DNA of 64,000 nucleotides from Microbacterium sp. EST19A (GCF_019969685.1 NZ_JAHXYZ010000002.1:868001-932000), one strand, 5' to 3'. Numbered from the stretch's first letter, positions 7,823 to 18,549 are shown. The notes: generated by a model from the letters alone, not told the origin. Made by a program: numbers and translations.

Positions 7823-9010
7823 TCACGACACTCCCAGCTGTCCCGACAGCACCATCACCGCGGCTCCGCGCAGCACGATGTCGTCCTGGTGGGTGCGGCG
7901 CACGACGACGTCTTCGAAGACGCCCTCGAGGGTTCGCGCGTGCAGGGTCTCGATCGCGGCGTCGATGAGGATGCCGTCGAGCAGGTCGGCCGGTCCCGAG
8001 AGCACGACCTCGGAGAGATCGAGGGCGGCGACGATCGGAGCGATCGCGATCGCCATCCGGGTGCCCGAGTCGCGGAGGATCTCGTCCCGCGCCTCGGGGT
8101 CGGCGGCGAGCGCCTCGCGCATGCGGCTGACGCTGAGCCAGGCCTCCAGGCATCCGTCCTTGCCGCAGGCGCAGCGGGGTCCACCGTCCGTGCCGACGAC
8201 GACGTGTCCGATCTCCCCCGCCGCGAAACGGCTGCCGAGCAGCGGCTGGCTGCCCGTGATGAGTCCGGCGCCGACACCGCGGCCGAGCTTGATGAGCATG
8301 AAGTCGGCCTTCGCGTCGCCGAACGTGTACTCGGCGAGCACCGCCGCGTTGGCGTCGTTGCGGGCGAGGACCGGAAGGTCGAGGTCGACGCTCAGCTTCG
8401 CCTCGAGCGGGAAGTCGGACCAGCCGAGGTTCGGCGAGCTGAGCACGACGCCGTCGGGGCGGACGACACCGGGAGTGCCGATGCCGACGCCCAGGAGGGG
8501 CTGCGTGGACGCCGCGACGAGCGTGCGGGCGAGTTCGAGTGCGGCGGCGTAGGCGGCATCGCCGTCCGGGGACTCCGGGCGGGCCACTTCGCGTCGCTCG
8601 AGGACGTCGCCGTCGAGACTGAGGACCGCGCCTTCGAACGCGTTCGGGCCGGAGAGGTCGAGCCCGATGATCTGGTGGCCGACGCGGTCGATGTCGATCA
8701 GGATCGGGGGCTTGCCCGGACCGACGGCCTCGCGCACGCCCATCTCGATCACGATGCCGTCGGCGATGAACTCGGCGACGAGGTCGGAGATGGTGACGCG
8801 GGTGAGCCCGGTCTCCCGGGAGAGGTCCGCGCGGCTCATCGCTCCGGCGTGGTACAGCGTCTGCAGCACGAGCGCGCGGTTGTGGCCGCGTGCGTGCTCG
8901 GGCAGCACCTTGGAGCGGGAGCGCAGGTGGCGGCCGGGGCCGAAGGCATGCGTGTTCGCACCGCCGTACTCCGACGGTGGTGCGGCACGCTGGTCATCCG
9001 AAACGGACAT
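7823..9010 (-). CDS. ROK family transcriptional repressor (NagC/Mlc/XylR type)
   Basis: 395 residues. An N-terminal winged helix-turn-helix lies at about 43-90 (ALVLQTLYHAGAMSRADLSR then TGLTRVTISDLVAEFI). A ROK effector domain follows with GVGIGTPGVV, the GEIGH segment and the zinc cluster CACGKDGC. It heads an operon with a ROK kinase and nagB and probably senses an amino sugar or its phosphate. A near-perfect palindrome immediately upstream (9012-9036) is the expected autoregulatory operator. The ATG at 9010 is directly adjacent to that palindrome, so binding would block initiation. Confidence 0.88.
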   Translation of the reverse strand: MSVSDDQRAAPPSEYGGANTHAFGPGRHLRSRSKVLPEHARGHNRALVLQTLYHAGAMSRADLSRETGLTRVTISDLVAEFIADGIVIEMGVREAVGPGKPPILIDIDRVGHQIIGLDLSGPNAFEGAVLSLDGDVLERREVARPESPDGDAAYAAALELARTLVAASTQPLLGVGIGTPGVVRPDGVVLSSPNLGWSDFPLEAKLSVDLDLPVLARNDANAAVLAEYTFGDAKADFMLIKLGRGVGAGLITGSQPLLGSRFAAGEIGHVVVGTDGGPRCACGKDGCLEAWLSVSRMREALAADPEARDEILRDSGTRMAIAIAPIVAALDLSEVVLSGPADLLDGILIDAAIETLHARTLEGVFEDVVVRRTHQDDIVLRGAAVMVLSGQLGVS

Positions 9011-9011
9011 G

Positions 9012-9036
9012 TTTGTTAGTAGACCTTACGAACAAA
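9012..9036. promoter_or_regulatory. Candidate ROK repressor operator
   Basis: TTTGTTAGTA (9012-9021), spacer GACCT, then TACGAACAAA (9027-9036): arms match at 9 of 10 positions. AT-rich arms with a central gap resemble the NagC/Mlc type of site. It sits one base upstream of the ROK repressor start codon in otherwise GC-rich DNA. A related half-site TTGTTAG occurs at the start of the amino acid deaminase gene (minus strand, 13565-13571). Confidence 0.65.
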
Positions 9037-9089
9037 ATTTGTGCAACCTCTGCCGCGGGACGCGCGGCGAGGGTTACCGAAACGTTACA

Positions 9090-12000
9090 TTACTTTCGAT
9101 ACGGCGTCGGGGGTGATTCCGAGAGCTCGACGAGCCGTGAGACGAGACGCGTGACGATCTCCTCCCGCGCCTCGATCGTGAGCGGTTTCCCGGGGACGCC
9201 GGGGCGTCTCTGATCGGGCGCAGGGCCGTCTTGGGGACGATACCGCACGCCCGCGGCTCCGAGGCGGCGGAGGTGCGTCGGGAGGCGGCGCCCGAAGTCG
9301 GCGTAGGGCCTGGGCTCCCCTCCCTCCCACAGCCTCTCGGCGATCGCGGACAGCCGAGGGAACATCGCGAAGTCGACCCGATCCCTGGTCGGCAGATGCT
9401 CGCTCCAGACGTTCGCTTGTCCGCCGACGGCGCCGTCCTCGACACGGAGCGTGTACGCCCGCTCGATGCTCAGAGGCGGACCGACGCGGATCGGCTCCTC
9501 CGCCGACTCCGACTGCGGGTAGTCCAGATACACCTCGAGATCGGGGCACGCGACGACCGGGATGCCGCGCCGCAGCGCCTCGCGCATCGCGACCGGACCC
9601 CGCCAGGCGAGCACCCGGACGCCGTCCGGCACCTCCCCCTCGAGCACCTCGTCCCACGCCAGCGCGGTCCGTCCGCGGCTGCGGACATGCGCCACGAAAT
9701 GCGCGGTGAACCACGGCTGCACGTCGTGCGGGGTGGCGAGCCCGAGCTCCTTCATCCGCTCGGCGGCCGCAGGGCTCTGCGCCCACTCGGTGACGGGCAC
9801 CTCGTCGCCGCCGATGCCGATCCACTCCGCGTCGAACACCTCGCACAGTGCGTCGATCGCGGCGCGGCCGAACGCCAGCGACTCCTCGGTGGGCGCGAGC
9901 GTCCGCGGGTTCACTCCGAAGCGCTCCCACGGCGCCGTGACCTGCTCGCCGACGTCGGTGTTGCCCAGCTCGGGGTATGCGGCGAGACCGGCCTGGATGT
10001 GGCCGGGGAGCTCGACCTCCGGCACCAGCGTGACGAACCGTTCGGCGGCGTAGGCGACGAGGTCGCGCAGCTGGTCGGCGGTGTAGAACCCCTCGTGCAC
10101 TCCCGGTTCGACGGTCGCGAGGGGTCCGTGCCCGCGCTGCGTCGCCGCACGGCGGGAGCCGACCTCGGTCAGGCGCGGGTAGCCCGGCACCTCGAAGCGC
10201 CAGCCCTGGTCATCCGTCAGGTGCAGGTGCAGCACGTCGAGATGGTGGTCGGCGAGGAGGTCGATGAGTCGGCGGACTTCATCCACGGGGCGGAAGTGCC
10301 GGGCGACATCGAGCATCATCCCGCGCCAGCCGTATGCGGGCGCTCCCTGCCAGACGCCGGCGGGAACGACCCCGGACTCGGTGTCCGGATCCCGGAGCTG
10401 CCGCAGCGTCGTACTGCCGCGGAACACTCCCGCCGGGCTCGCACCCCGGATCTCGATGCCGTCGGCAGCGACGGTCACCCGGAAGGCTTCCTCCCTGGCG
10501 CGCGCATCCTCGCCGACCTCGTCCGCGACTCCGGCGTCGACCACGAGGCGGATCGCCGGCGCACCCCCGGACGCTCCTCCCCCACCCAGTCGGGCGACCG
10601 AGCCCTCGAGCCCCGGTCCCGCGATGATCGGCGTCCGCGGCGACCAGGAGAATCCGGGAACGGACGGGTCGATGCGCGCGTCGATGCGCGGCACCGTCGC
10701 GCGGTGCGCGGGCGGCGGCATCCGGAGTGCTCGCCCCGGCGTCGCGCCGGTGATCTCTCCGGCAAGGATCACGGGCACGCCTCCGACGAGCACCTCGACG
10801 ATGCCGGTCGGCGCCTCCCGCGGCTGCTCGAAGGTCGCACCGGCGGCGATGGTCTGCGCATCGAACAGCACGAGATCTGCCGTGGCGCCTGCGCGGATGA
10901 TGCCACGCGGCGCGTCCCCGCGGTCCAGGCCCAGTCGTGCGGCGGGAGTGCCGGACAGGTGCCGGATCCCCTCCTCGAGGGTGAGGATGCCGAGTTCGCG
11001 CACGTAGTGCCCGAGGTAGCGCGGGAACGTGCCGCGACCTCGCGGGTGCGGGCGGGCGCCGATCAGGATGCCGTCGCTGCCGCCCGTGTGCCGCGGATGC
11101 CGCATGATCGCCCGGACGTTCTCCTCATCGCCGATGTGCATCAGGATGCCGGTGGCACCGGCGTCCGCGATGATCGTGTCGAGCACGACGTCGACGGCGC
11201 GGAGACCTGCCGTCGAGGCGATCTCGGCGATCGTGCGCCCGACGAGGTCGGTGATGGCAGGGTTCGCGACCCCGGAGATCTGGATCTGCGACCAGTCGGC
11301 CTTCTCGCCGTGGAAGCCGTCGCAGCCGATCTCCTCGAGCTCCACGCGCACGCCCTCCCGGTCGGCCGCATCGAGCGCGGAGAGGGTGCGCAGCAGGTCG
11401 CCGGTCGCGGCGAGCCTGCTGGGCAGCAGGGCCGACAACGTGGTCGCCCCCGGCAGGTACGGGTAGGTGTCGAGCGTCACGTCGACGCCGTCGGCGAGGG
11501 CCTCGTCGACCAGCGCGAGCAGCTCTTCCGCGCGGCCGCGGTTCGGGGCGAAGTTCATCGTCGCGTGGGTCAGGTGGATCGCGCAGCCGGTGCGCCGACC
11601 GATGTCGAGGGCCTCGCGGTAGGCGTCGAGCGCCCCCGCGCCGTAGCTGCGGGTGTGCGGCGCCCAGTAGCCGCCGCGCTCGGCGACGACACGGCAGAGC
11701 GCTTCGAGTTCCGCGGTGTCGGCGTACATGCCGGGCGTGTAGGTGAGGCCGCTGGACATCCCGAAGGCCCCCGCGTCGAGCGCCTGACCGAGCAGCTCCG
11801 ACATCGCCGCGACCTCGTCCGGCGTCGCGCGCCGGTTCTCGTGCCCGACGACCATCATCCGCAGGTTCCCCTGCGGCACGAGCACGGCGGCGTTCCCGAC
11901 GGCCGCCGTGTCGATCGCTGCGAGCAGGTCGTCCATCGTGCGCCAGGGTGCGGATGCCGCCATGCCGTTCCAGCCCGCGATCTGCGCGGGGATGACGGAT

Positions 12001-12359
12001 GCCGTCGCCTCGTCGAGCGGGGCGTAGCCGAGGCCGTCCTGTCCGAGCACCTCGGTCGTGACCCCCTGCCGGATCTTCGCGTCGTGCGCGGCGCCGGTGA
12101 GCACCGCGAGATCGCTGTGCGCGTGCATGTCGATGAAGCCCGGCGCGAGCACGAGCTCCGCGGCATCGATCTCGACCGTCCCCTCCGGCAGCTCGAGCTC
12201 GAGGGAATCGGCATCCGCGCTCTTCACGATCGCGACGATCCTGGCGCCCTCCACCGCGACGTCGGCGACGTAGCGCGGAGCGCCGGTGCCGTCGACGACG
12301 GTCGCGGCACGATAGATCCGCACGAGACCGGCCGCCGCCTTCTCCGCACTCAGAAGCAT
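9090..12359 (-). CDS. Fusion of N-acyl-D-amino-acid deacylase and GH20 beta-N-acetylhexosaminidase
   Basis: A single uninterrupted frame of 1089 residues. Residues 1-546 are a D-aminoacylase-type amidohydrolase: GFIDMHAHSD with metal His79/His81, GMSSGLTYTPG, HTRSYG, HLTHATMN, DTYPY and the GSDG...HPRGRGTFPRYLG block, ending in ATPGRALR, where stand-alone enzymes normally stop. Residues 547-1089, beginning at an internal ATG (10721), are a complete GH20 enzyme: HLTDDQGWRFEV, PEVELPGH and the catalytic pair Asp852-Glu853 in GIGGDEVP. The first part would free D-amino acids from N-acyl forms, the second terminal GlcNAc/GalNAc from glycans. No signal peptide is seen, so both act in the cytosol. 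The ATG overlaps the deaminase stop by ten bases. A lost stop codon or a sequence error is the alternative to a true fusion. Confidence 0.85.
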   Translation of the reverse strand: MLLSAEKAAAGLVRIYRAATVVDGTGAPRYVADVAVEGARIVAIVKSADADSLELELPEGTVEIDAAELVLAPGFIDMHAHSDLAVLTGAAHDAKIRQGVTTEVLGQDGLGYAPLDEATASVIPAQIAGWNGMAASAPWRTMDDLLAAIDTAAVGNAAVLVPQGNLRMMVVGHENRRATPDEVAAMSELLGQALDAGAFGMSSGLTYTPGMYADTAELEALCRVVAERGGYWAPHTRSYGAGALDAYREALDIGRRTGCAIHLTHATMNFAPNRGRAEELLALVDEALADGVDVTLDTYPYLPGATTLSALLPSRLAATGDLLRTLSALDAADREGVRVELEEIGCDGFHGEKADWSQIQISGVANPAITDLVGRTIAEIASTAGLRAVDVVLDTIIADAGATGILMHIGDEENVRAIMRHPRHTGGSDGILIGARPHPRGRGTFPRYLGHYVRELGILTLEEGIRHLSGTPAARLGLDRGDAPRGIIRAGATADLVLFDAQTIAAGATFEQPREAPTGIVEVLVGGVPVILAGEITGATPGRALRMPPPAHRATVPRIDARIDPSVPGFSWSPRTPIIAGPGLEGSVARLGGGGASGGAPAIRLVVDAGVADEVGEDARAREEAFRVTVAADGIEIRGASPAGVFRGSTTLRQLRDPDTESGVVPAGVWQGAPAYGWRGMMLDVARHFRPVDEVRRLIDLLADHHLDVLHLHLTDDQGWRFEVPGYPRLTEVGSRRAATQRGHGPLATVEPGVHEGFYTADQLRDLVAYAAERFVTLVPEVELPGHIQAGLAAYPELGNTDVGEQVTAPWERFGVNPRTLAPTEESLAFGRAAIDALCEVFDAEWIGIGGDEVPVTEWAQSPAAAERMKELGLATPHDVQPWFTAHFVAHVRSRGRTALAWDEVLEGEVPDGVRVLAWRGPVAMREALRRGIPVVACPDLEVYLDYPQSESAEEPIRVGPPLSIERAYTLRVEDGAVGGQANVWSEHLPTRDRVDFAMFPRLSAIAERLWEGGEPRPYADFGRRLPTHLRRLGAAGVRYRPQDGPAPDQRRPGVPGKPLTIEAREEIVTRLVSRLVELSESPPTPYRK

Positions 12360-13564
12360 GTCGCGACCGCCCCGATCACGCGTGGGTCCGCCGCATCCGG
12401 ATCGTCGATGACGGCGACGACCTTCCACTTGTCGAAGGCCGTGCACGGGTGCGAGAGGCCGAGCCGGACGACCTCGCCGACCGACACCTCTGCCCCGTCG
12501 GCGAGTCGGAGGAACGCATGCTGGTCGTTGAGGGCGGTGATCTCGCCGCCCACCGACTGCGGCACGGGGAGGTCGATGTCGAACGGCACATCCCGTCGTC
12601 CGGCGTCGAGCAGGGCGAGGCCCTCTTCCGGGTGGGAGAGCACACGGGCCCAGGCATGCATCGCCGATCGCAGCGGAGCGGTGCCGGTGAGCGGCCCGAA
12701 CGGCGACATCCGGCTGTAGAAACCGTCGTCGTGGATCTGGAACGCCCCGGACCGCAGCACGACGTCGGCGCCCTCGCTCCGCGCCAGCACGGCCGCGGCG
12801 CGGTCGGGGAACGAGCTTCCTCCCGCGCTGAGCACGGGGCGGACGCCGTCGGGATATGCGAGACGCCGGTGCAGCTCGACGAGCGACTGCAGATACCGGT
12901 CGACGGCCGCGACCGAGGCGTCGCTGCGGTCGGGCCCGAACGGTCCTTCGTAGCCGGCGACCCCGGCGAGCCGCAGGCCCGGAGCTGCGGAGATCGCTCG
13001 GGCGATGCGCTCCCCCTCCTCGAGCGTGCGGGCGCCGGTGCGTCCGGCCGCGCCGCCGAGTTCCACCAGGACGTCGAGCGGCCGCTCCGCGTCGGCCAGC
13101 GCGCCCGCCAGGATCTCCACTCCCGCGAGAGAGTCCGCCCAGCACAAGATGCGCAGCCCGTCGTCAGCGGCGAGAAGCTCACCGAGGCGCGACGCGGCTG
13201 CCGCATCCGTGACGGCGTTCGCGATCAGGACCGTCGGCACACCGGCGTCGACGGCCACCTCGGCCTGCCAGGCGGTCGCGACGGAGATACCCCACGCTCC
13301 GGCATCCAGCAGGCGCTGCCACAGCGCCGGCGCCATCGTCGTCTTGCCGTGCGGCGCGAGGAGCACGCCCTCGGCGCGAGCCCAGGAGAACACGGTCGCC
13401 TCGTTGTGGGCGAGCGCAGCCTCGTGCACCGTCAGCACCGGGGTGACGAGGTCGGAGAGATGCAGATCCGCGTCGGCGACCTCCGAGAGACGCAGCCCGG
13501 ATGCGCGGGCCGGGAAGCCCTTCACCCAGGCGCCGAGAAGGGGGTCCGGAATTTGTAGAGGCAC
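12350..13564 (-). CDS. PLP-dependent amino acid deaminase (D-serine dehydratase-like, alanine-racemase fold)
   Basis: 404 residues. LLAPHGKTTMAPALW near 70-84 holds the Schiff-base lysine of the fold-III PLP domain. The C-terminal beta domain ends with LSHPCTAFDKW, whose His and Cys match the zinc site of DSD1-type D-serine dehydratases and related amino acid deaminases. It should release ammonia from a D- or hydroxy-amino acid through an enamine intermediate. Its product would be a natural substrate for the divergent RidA at 13590, and its substrate a natural product of the downstream deacylase, which starts inside its last codons. The GTG at 13564 has no ribosome-binding site; TAGCCT stands six bases upstream, so a leaderless mRNA is likely. 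Confidence 0.85.
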   Translation of the reverse strand: MPLQIPDPLLGAWVKGFPARASGLRLSEVADADLHLSDLVTPVLTVHEAALAHNEATVFSWARAEGVLLAPHGKTTMAPALWQRLLDAGAWGISVATAWQAEVAVDAGVPTVLIANAVTDAAAASRLGELLAADDGLRILCWADSLAGVEILAGALADAERPLDVLVELGGAAGRTGARTLEEGERIARAISAAPGLRLAGVAGYEGPFGPDRSDASVAAVDRYLQSLVELHRRLAYPDGVRPVLSAGGSSFPDRAAAVLARSEGADVVLRSGAFQIHDDGFYSRMSPFGPLTGTAPLRSAMHAWARVLSHPEEGLALLDAGRRDVPFDIDLPVPQSVGGEITALNDQHAFLRLADGAEVSVGEVVRLGLSHPCTAFDKWKVVAVIDDPDAADPRVIGAVATCF

Positions 13565-13570
13565 CTAACA

Positions 13571-13583
13571 AGGCTACTAGGGT
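13571..13583. promoter_or_regulatory. Back-to-back -10 elements of two divergent leaderless promoters
   Basis: On the plus strand TAGGGT (13578-13583) lies six bases before the ATG of ridA at 13590. On the minus strand TAGCCT (complement of 13571-13576) lies six bases before the GTG of the deaminase at 13564. Only 25 bases separate the two start codons, so the -35 region of each promoter falls in or beyond the start of the other gene and polymerase can occupy one direction at a time. Confidence 0.55.
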
Positions 13584-13589
13584 GGAACC

Positions 13590-13994
13590 ATGACCGCGAA
13601 GACCCGAGTTTCCACCGACGCCGCCCCCGCTCCCGCTCACACGTTCTCGCAGGGCGTTCGAAAGGGACCGATCGTCCAGGTGTCCGGTCAGGGCCCCGTC
13701 CACCCCGAGACGAACGAGTACCTTTTCCCGGGCGACGTCGCCGCGCAGACCACCCGCACTCTCGAGAACGTCAAGGCGATCGTCGAAGCCTCGGGCGCGA
13801 CCTTCGACGACGTCGTGATGCTGCGCGTGTACCTCACCAAGCGCGAGGACTTCCCGATCATGAACGAGGCGTACGGCGCCTTCGTGACCGCCCACACGAC
13901 GAGCGGCGTGCTCCCCTCGCGCACCACCGTCTTCACCGGTCTGCCCCGCGAGGAGATGCTGGTCGAGATCGACGGACTCGCCGTCATCAGCTGA
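13590..13994 (+). CDS. ridA: RidA family reactive enamine/imine deaminase
   Basis: 134 residues, single YjgF/RidA domain. The substrate-binding arginine is seen in VLPSRTTVFTGLP near 109-121, followed by the conserved Glu of MLVEIDG. RidA proteins hydrolyse the 2-enamines or imines made by PLP dehydratases to stable keto acids, protecting PLP enzymes. Divergent placement next to a PLP amino acid deaminase, with shared promoter DNA, fits that partnership well. The start at 13590 is preceded by a TAGGGT element at the leaderless spacing; GGTGGA could also act as a weak ribosome-binding site. Confidence 0.92.
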   Translation: MTAKTRVSTDAAPAPAHTFSQGVRKGPIVQVSGQGPVHPETNEYLFPGDVAAQTTRTLENVKAIVEASGATFDDVVMLRVYLTKREDFPIMNEAYGAFVTAHTTSGVLPSRTTVFTGLPREEMLVEIDGLAVIS

Positions 13995-14100
13995 CCCTCG
14001 TTTTTCCGGCGTCATCTGCGCCGAGGACCGTTGCCTCCCCGTTATCTCCCATCCCGTACTATTGAGCAACAGGACACGTGAGAACCGGGGGGTGAAGTTC

Positions 14101-15591
14101 GTGACCGATGTGATCTCAGTGCCGGGCGCAGCAGCAGGGGCAAGAGGCGACGACGACGCGCCCACCTCCGTGATCTCGCCCACCGGCACTCCCACCGACG
14201 CCATGCCGCCGGCCGACGGCGACCAGCCGCTGGCCTGGGCACCCATCGAACCCGCGCCGAAGAAGCGCCGTCTCGGTCTGTGGATCGGACTCGGCATCGG
14301 AGTCATCGCGCTCGGCGCCGGCGCGGCCTCGACGATCCTCATCGCCCCCGGCACCACGGTCGCCGGCATCCCGGTCGGCTGGATGACGCCGGGCGCCGCC
14401 GCAGACGCGATCAACGCGCACCTCACCGAGACCGAGGTCGTCCTCACCGGCGACGGCGAAGGCACCGTGCTGACCGGAGCCGATCTGGGCGCCACCGTCG
14501 ACGCGACGGCCCTCGCCGATGAGGCGTTCGCCACCGCCCCGATGTGGAACCTCGGCGCCTGGATGGGCGACCCCGTACCCGCCGACATCGCATTCGACAC
14601 CGAGATGGCCACGAGCGCGCTGCGCGCCGCCGTGCCGAGCAGCTTCGAAGATCCGGTCGACGCGGGCGTCACGTTCGACGCGGCCACCGCGGCCTACGTC
14701 ACGACCCCGTCCGAGACCGGAACCGGAATCGACGTCTCCGCGCTCAACGCCGCATTCGTCGACGCCGTCGCAGGCGGCAGCAAGACCGTCGAGTTCCCGG
14801 GCGGCCCGACCGAAGCGCTCGCCGCCGTCTCCGACGACGACGCCTCCGCGACCGCCGCGAAGCTCAACACCATGCTCACCACGATCGGCTTCTACGTCGG
14901 CGAGGAGCGCACGGTGCCCATCGATCCGGCCACCGCCGCGACCTGGCTCACGGTCGTCGACGATGACGGCCAGCTGCGTATCGAGGCCGACCCTCAGGTG
15001 ATCAAGGCCACCTCCGACTACCTCGGCATGGTCGTAGACCGCGCGCCGGTCAACGCCACGAGCATCGTCGACTCCGCGGGCAACGTGCTGCGCGACGAGC
15101 AGGCCGGTGTCACCGGCCGCACGGTGGGCGACACGTCCGGCGTCGCCGAGGACTTCGCTCAGCAGCTCGCTGCCGGCGACGGCGTCTTCCCGCTCGACGT
15201 CACCGAGGTCCCCTTCGAGACGGTCACGCTGTTCCGCAAGATCGACGTCGACCTCGGCTCGCAGCGCGCGACGCTCTACGAGAACGGCAACGTCGTGAAC
15301 TCCTGGGCGGTGTCCACCGGGCTTCCGGGCACGGCGACCCCGACAGGCAACTTCAAGGTCTTCGCGCACACGCGCATGCAGGACATGGGTTGCTACCCCG
15401 GAGCCCCGTACTGCACCGAGAACGTGCCGTGGATCACCTGGTTCACCACGAACATCGGCTTCCACGGCACCTACTGGCACAACAACTTCGGCAACCGGAT
15501 GAGCCACGGCTGCGTCAACCTGCCGATCGACCTGGCCAAGTACGTCTACGACTGGTCGCCCGTCGGCCTCGAGGTCTCCGTCCACAACTGA
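14101..15591 (+). CDS. L,D-transpeptidase with peptidoglycan-binding domain
   Basis: About 496 residues. A cytoplasmic tail of about 55 residues is followed by one membrane helix (GLWIGLGIGVIALGAGAAS) and a large outer region. That region resembles the PG-binding-4 domain and ends in a YkuD catalytic domain. The active site HGTYWHNNFGNRMSHGCVNLP contains catalytic Cys471. It should form 3-3 crosslinks or attach proteins to peptidoglycan outside the cell. The frame opens earlier (TTG 14062, GTG 14092), but TTG 14062 falls in a likely -10 (TACTAT 14057-14062). GTG 14101 is preferred over GTG 14092 because the G-rich ribosome-binding site at 14086-14091 abuts the latter. Confidence 0.92.
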   Translation: MTDVISVPGAAAGARGDDDAPTSVISPTGTPTDAMPPADGDQPLAWAPIEPAPKKRRLGLWIGLGIGVIALGAGAASTILIAPGTTVAGIPVGWMTPGAAADAINAHLTETEVVLTGDGEGTVLTGADLGATVDATALADEAFATAPMWNLGAWMGDPVPADIAFDTEMATSALRAAVPSSFEDPVDAGVTFDAATAAYVTTPSETGTGIDVSALNAAFVDAVAGGSKTVEFPGGPTEALAAVSDDDASATAAKLNTMLTTIGFYVGEERTVPIDPATAATWLTVVDDDGQLRIEADPQVIKATSDYLGMVVDRAPVNATSIVDSAGNVLRDEQAGVTGRTVGDTSGVAEDFAQQLAAGDGVFPLDVTEVPFETVTLFRKIDVDLGSQRATLYENGNVVNSWAVSTGLPGTATPTGNFKVFAHTRMQDMGCYPGAPYCTENVPWITWFTTNIGFHGTYWHNNFGNRMSHGCVNLPIDLAKYVYDWSPVGLEVSVHN

Positions 15592-15609
15592 CGTCTCCTC
15601 CGGGAGATG

Positions 15610-15650
15610 CACGAAGGGGCCGGATGCGATTCGCATCCGGCCCCTTCGTG
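15610..15650. terminator. Bidirectional terminator between L,D-transpeptidase and icd
   Basis: A perfect inverted repeat of 20 bases per arm (15610-15629 and 15631-15650; arm begins CACGAAGGGGCCGG) around a central T lies between two convergent genes, 19 bases after one stop and 6 before the other. It is symmetrical and serves both strands; there is no long T-run. Confidence 0.85.
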
Positions 15651-15656
15651 TTCCCG

Positions 15657-17876
<2,220 letters not shown>

Positions 17877-18039
17877 CAGGAGGTTCTCCGTTCGCGGGGT
17901 CTTTTTGTCTCGATACCAAGATACCTGAGCGGCTCTGGCCGCGTGGGCCGCGCGGCTCGCGCACGGCATCCGGATGCGATCATGATGCGGCCCTGAGCGA
18001 AATGTTCCGCCGAAACGTGTGCCTCCGCGTGGGAGGGGT

Positions 18040-18045
18040 TAGCCT
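18040..18045 (+). promoter_or_regulatory. -10 element of a leaderless promoter (GNAT gene)
   Basis: TAGCCT stands six bases before the ATG at 18052. The only purine-rich run (GGGAGGGG, 18031-18038) is too far upstream to act as a ribosome-binding site. Confidence 0.5.
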
Positions 18046-18051
18046 GGGACC

Positions 18052-18510
18052 ATGTCCGAACTGCGCATGGTCGAACTCTCCGCCGCGACGATCGTCGCCG
18101 TGAACAACCTGTCGCTCAAGCCCGGACAGGAGCAGTTCCTCGCGCCCGTCTCGTACGGGATCGCGGCCACCGTCATCAACCCGCAGACGTCCTGGCAGCG
18201 GGTGATCCTCGATCGCAACGAGGTCGTGGGATTCGTCAGCGCGAACTTCGACGGCGAGGCGCCCGAAGAGCACTTCCGCTCCGTGCTCTGGCGCATCAAT
18301 GTCGACGCCGACGATCAGGGCCGCGGCGTCGGTCGCTTCGCGGTGGAGGCCCTCCTCGAAGAGGCGCGCAACCGCGAGGTCGACCATGTGAACGTGATCT
18401 ACGAAGCAGGCGACGGAGGACCGGAGACGTTCTTCCACCGCGTCGGCTTCACGCCCGTCGGCGAGACGGCGTACGGCGAGGTCATCGCCGAGATCCGCGT
18501 CGCACCTTAG
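18052..18510 (+). CDS. GNAT family N-acetyltransferase
   Basis: 152 residues, one GNAT domain. The acetyl-CoA loop is seen in WRINVDADDQGRGVGRFAVEAL (motif A, QGRGVG near 93-98). The later FFHRVGFTPVGET matches the motif B end, with the usual Gly-Phe. The N-terminal arrangement (LSLKPGQEQFLAP) resembles BltD/PaiA-type spermidine acetyltransferases, but the acceptor cannot be assigned. It is a single gene, divergent from icd. A seven-base stem follows its stop. Confidence 0.85.
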   Translation: MSELRMVELSAATIVAVNNLSLKPGQEQFLAPVSYGIAATVINPQTSWQRVILDRNEVVGFVSANFDGEAPEEHFRSVLWRINVDADDQGRGVGRFAVEALLEEARNREVDHVNVIYEAGDGGPETFFHRVGFTPVGETAYGEVIAEIRVAP

Positions 18511-18522
18511 ACCGGCGGCGGG

Positions 18523-18549
18523 GTCTCGAATCCCCTCCCCCATCGAGAC
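18523..18549 (+). terminator. Hairpin after GNAT gene
   Basis: GTCTCGA (18523-18529) pairs with TCGAGAC (18543-18549) across a 13-nt C-rich loop, beginning 13 bases after the stop. Weak, with no T-run. Confidence 0.35.

Noticed and set aside
9231..12719. Very long open frame (about 1160 codons) on the plus strand opposite the deacylase-GH20 fusion
   Set aside because: Its translation is low-complexity Arg/Gly/His/Asp-rich with no domain, while the opposite strand encodes two intact enzymes. It is an artefact of high GC codon use.
14062..14100. Upstream TTG and GTG starts for the L,D-transpeptidase
   Set aside because: TTG 14062 overlaps a likely -10 element (14057-14062), and GTG 14092 abuts the G-rich ribosome-binding site; GTG 14101 has better spacing.
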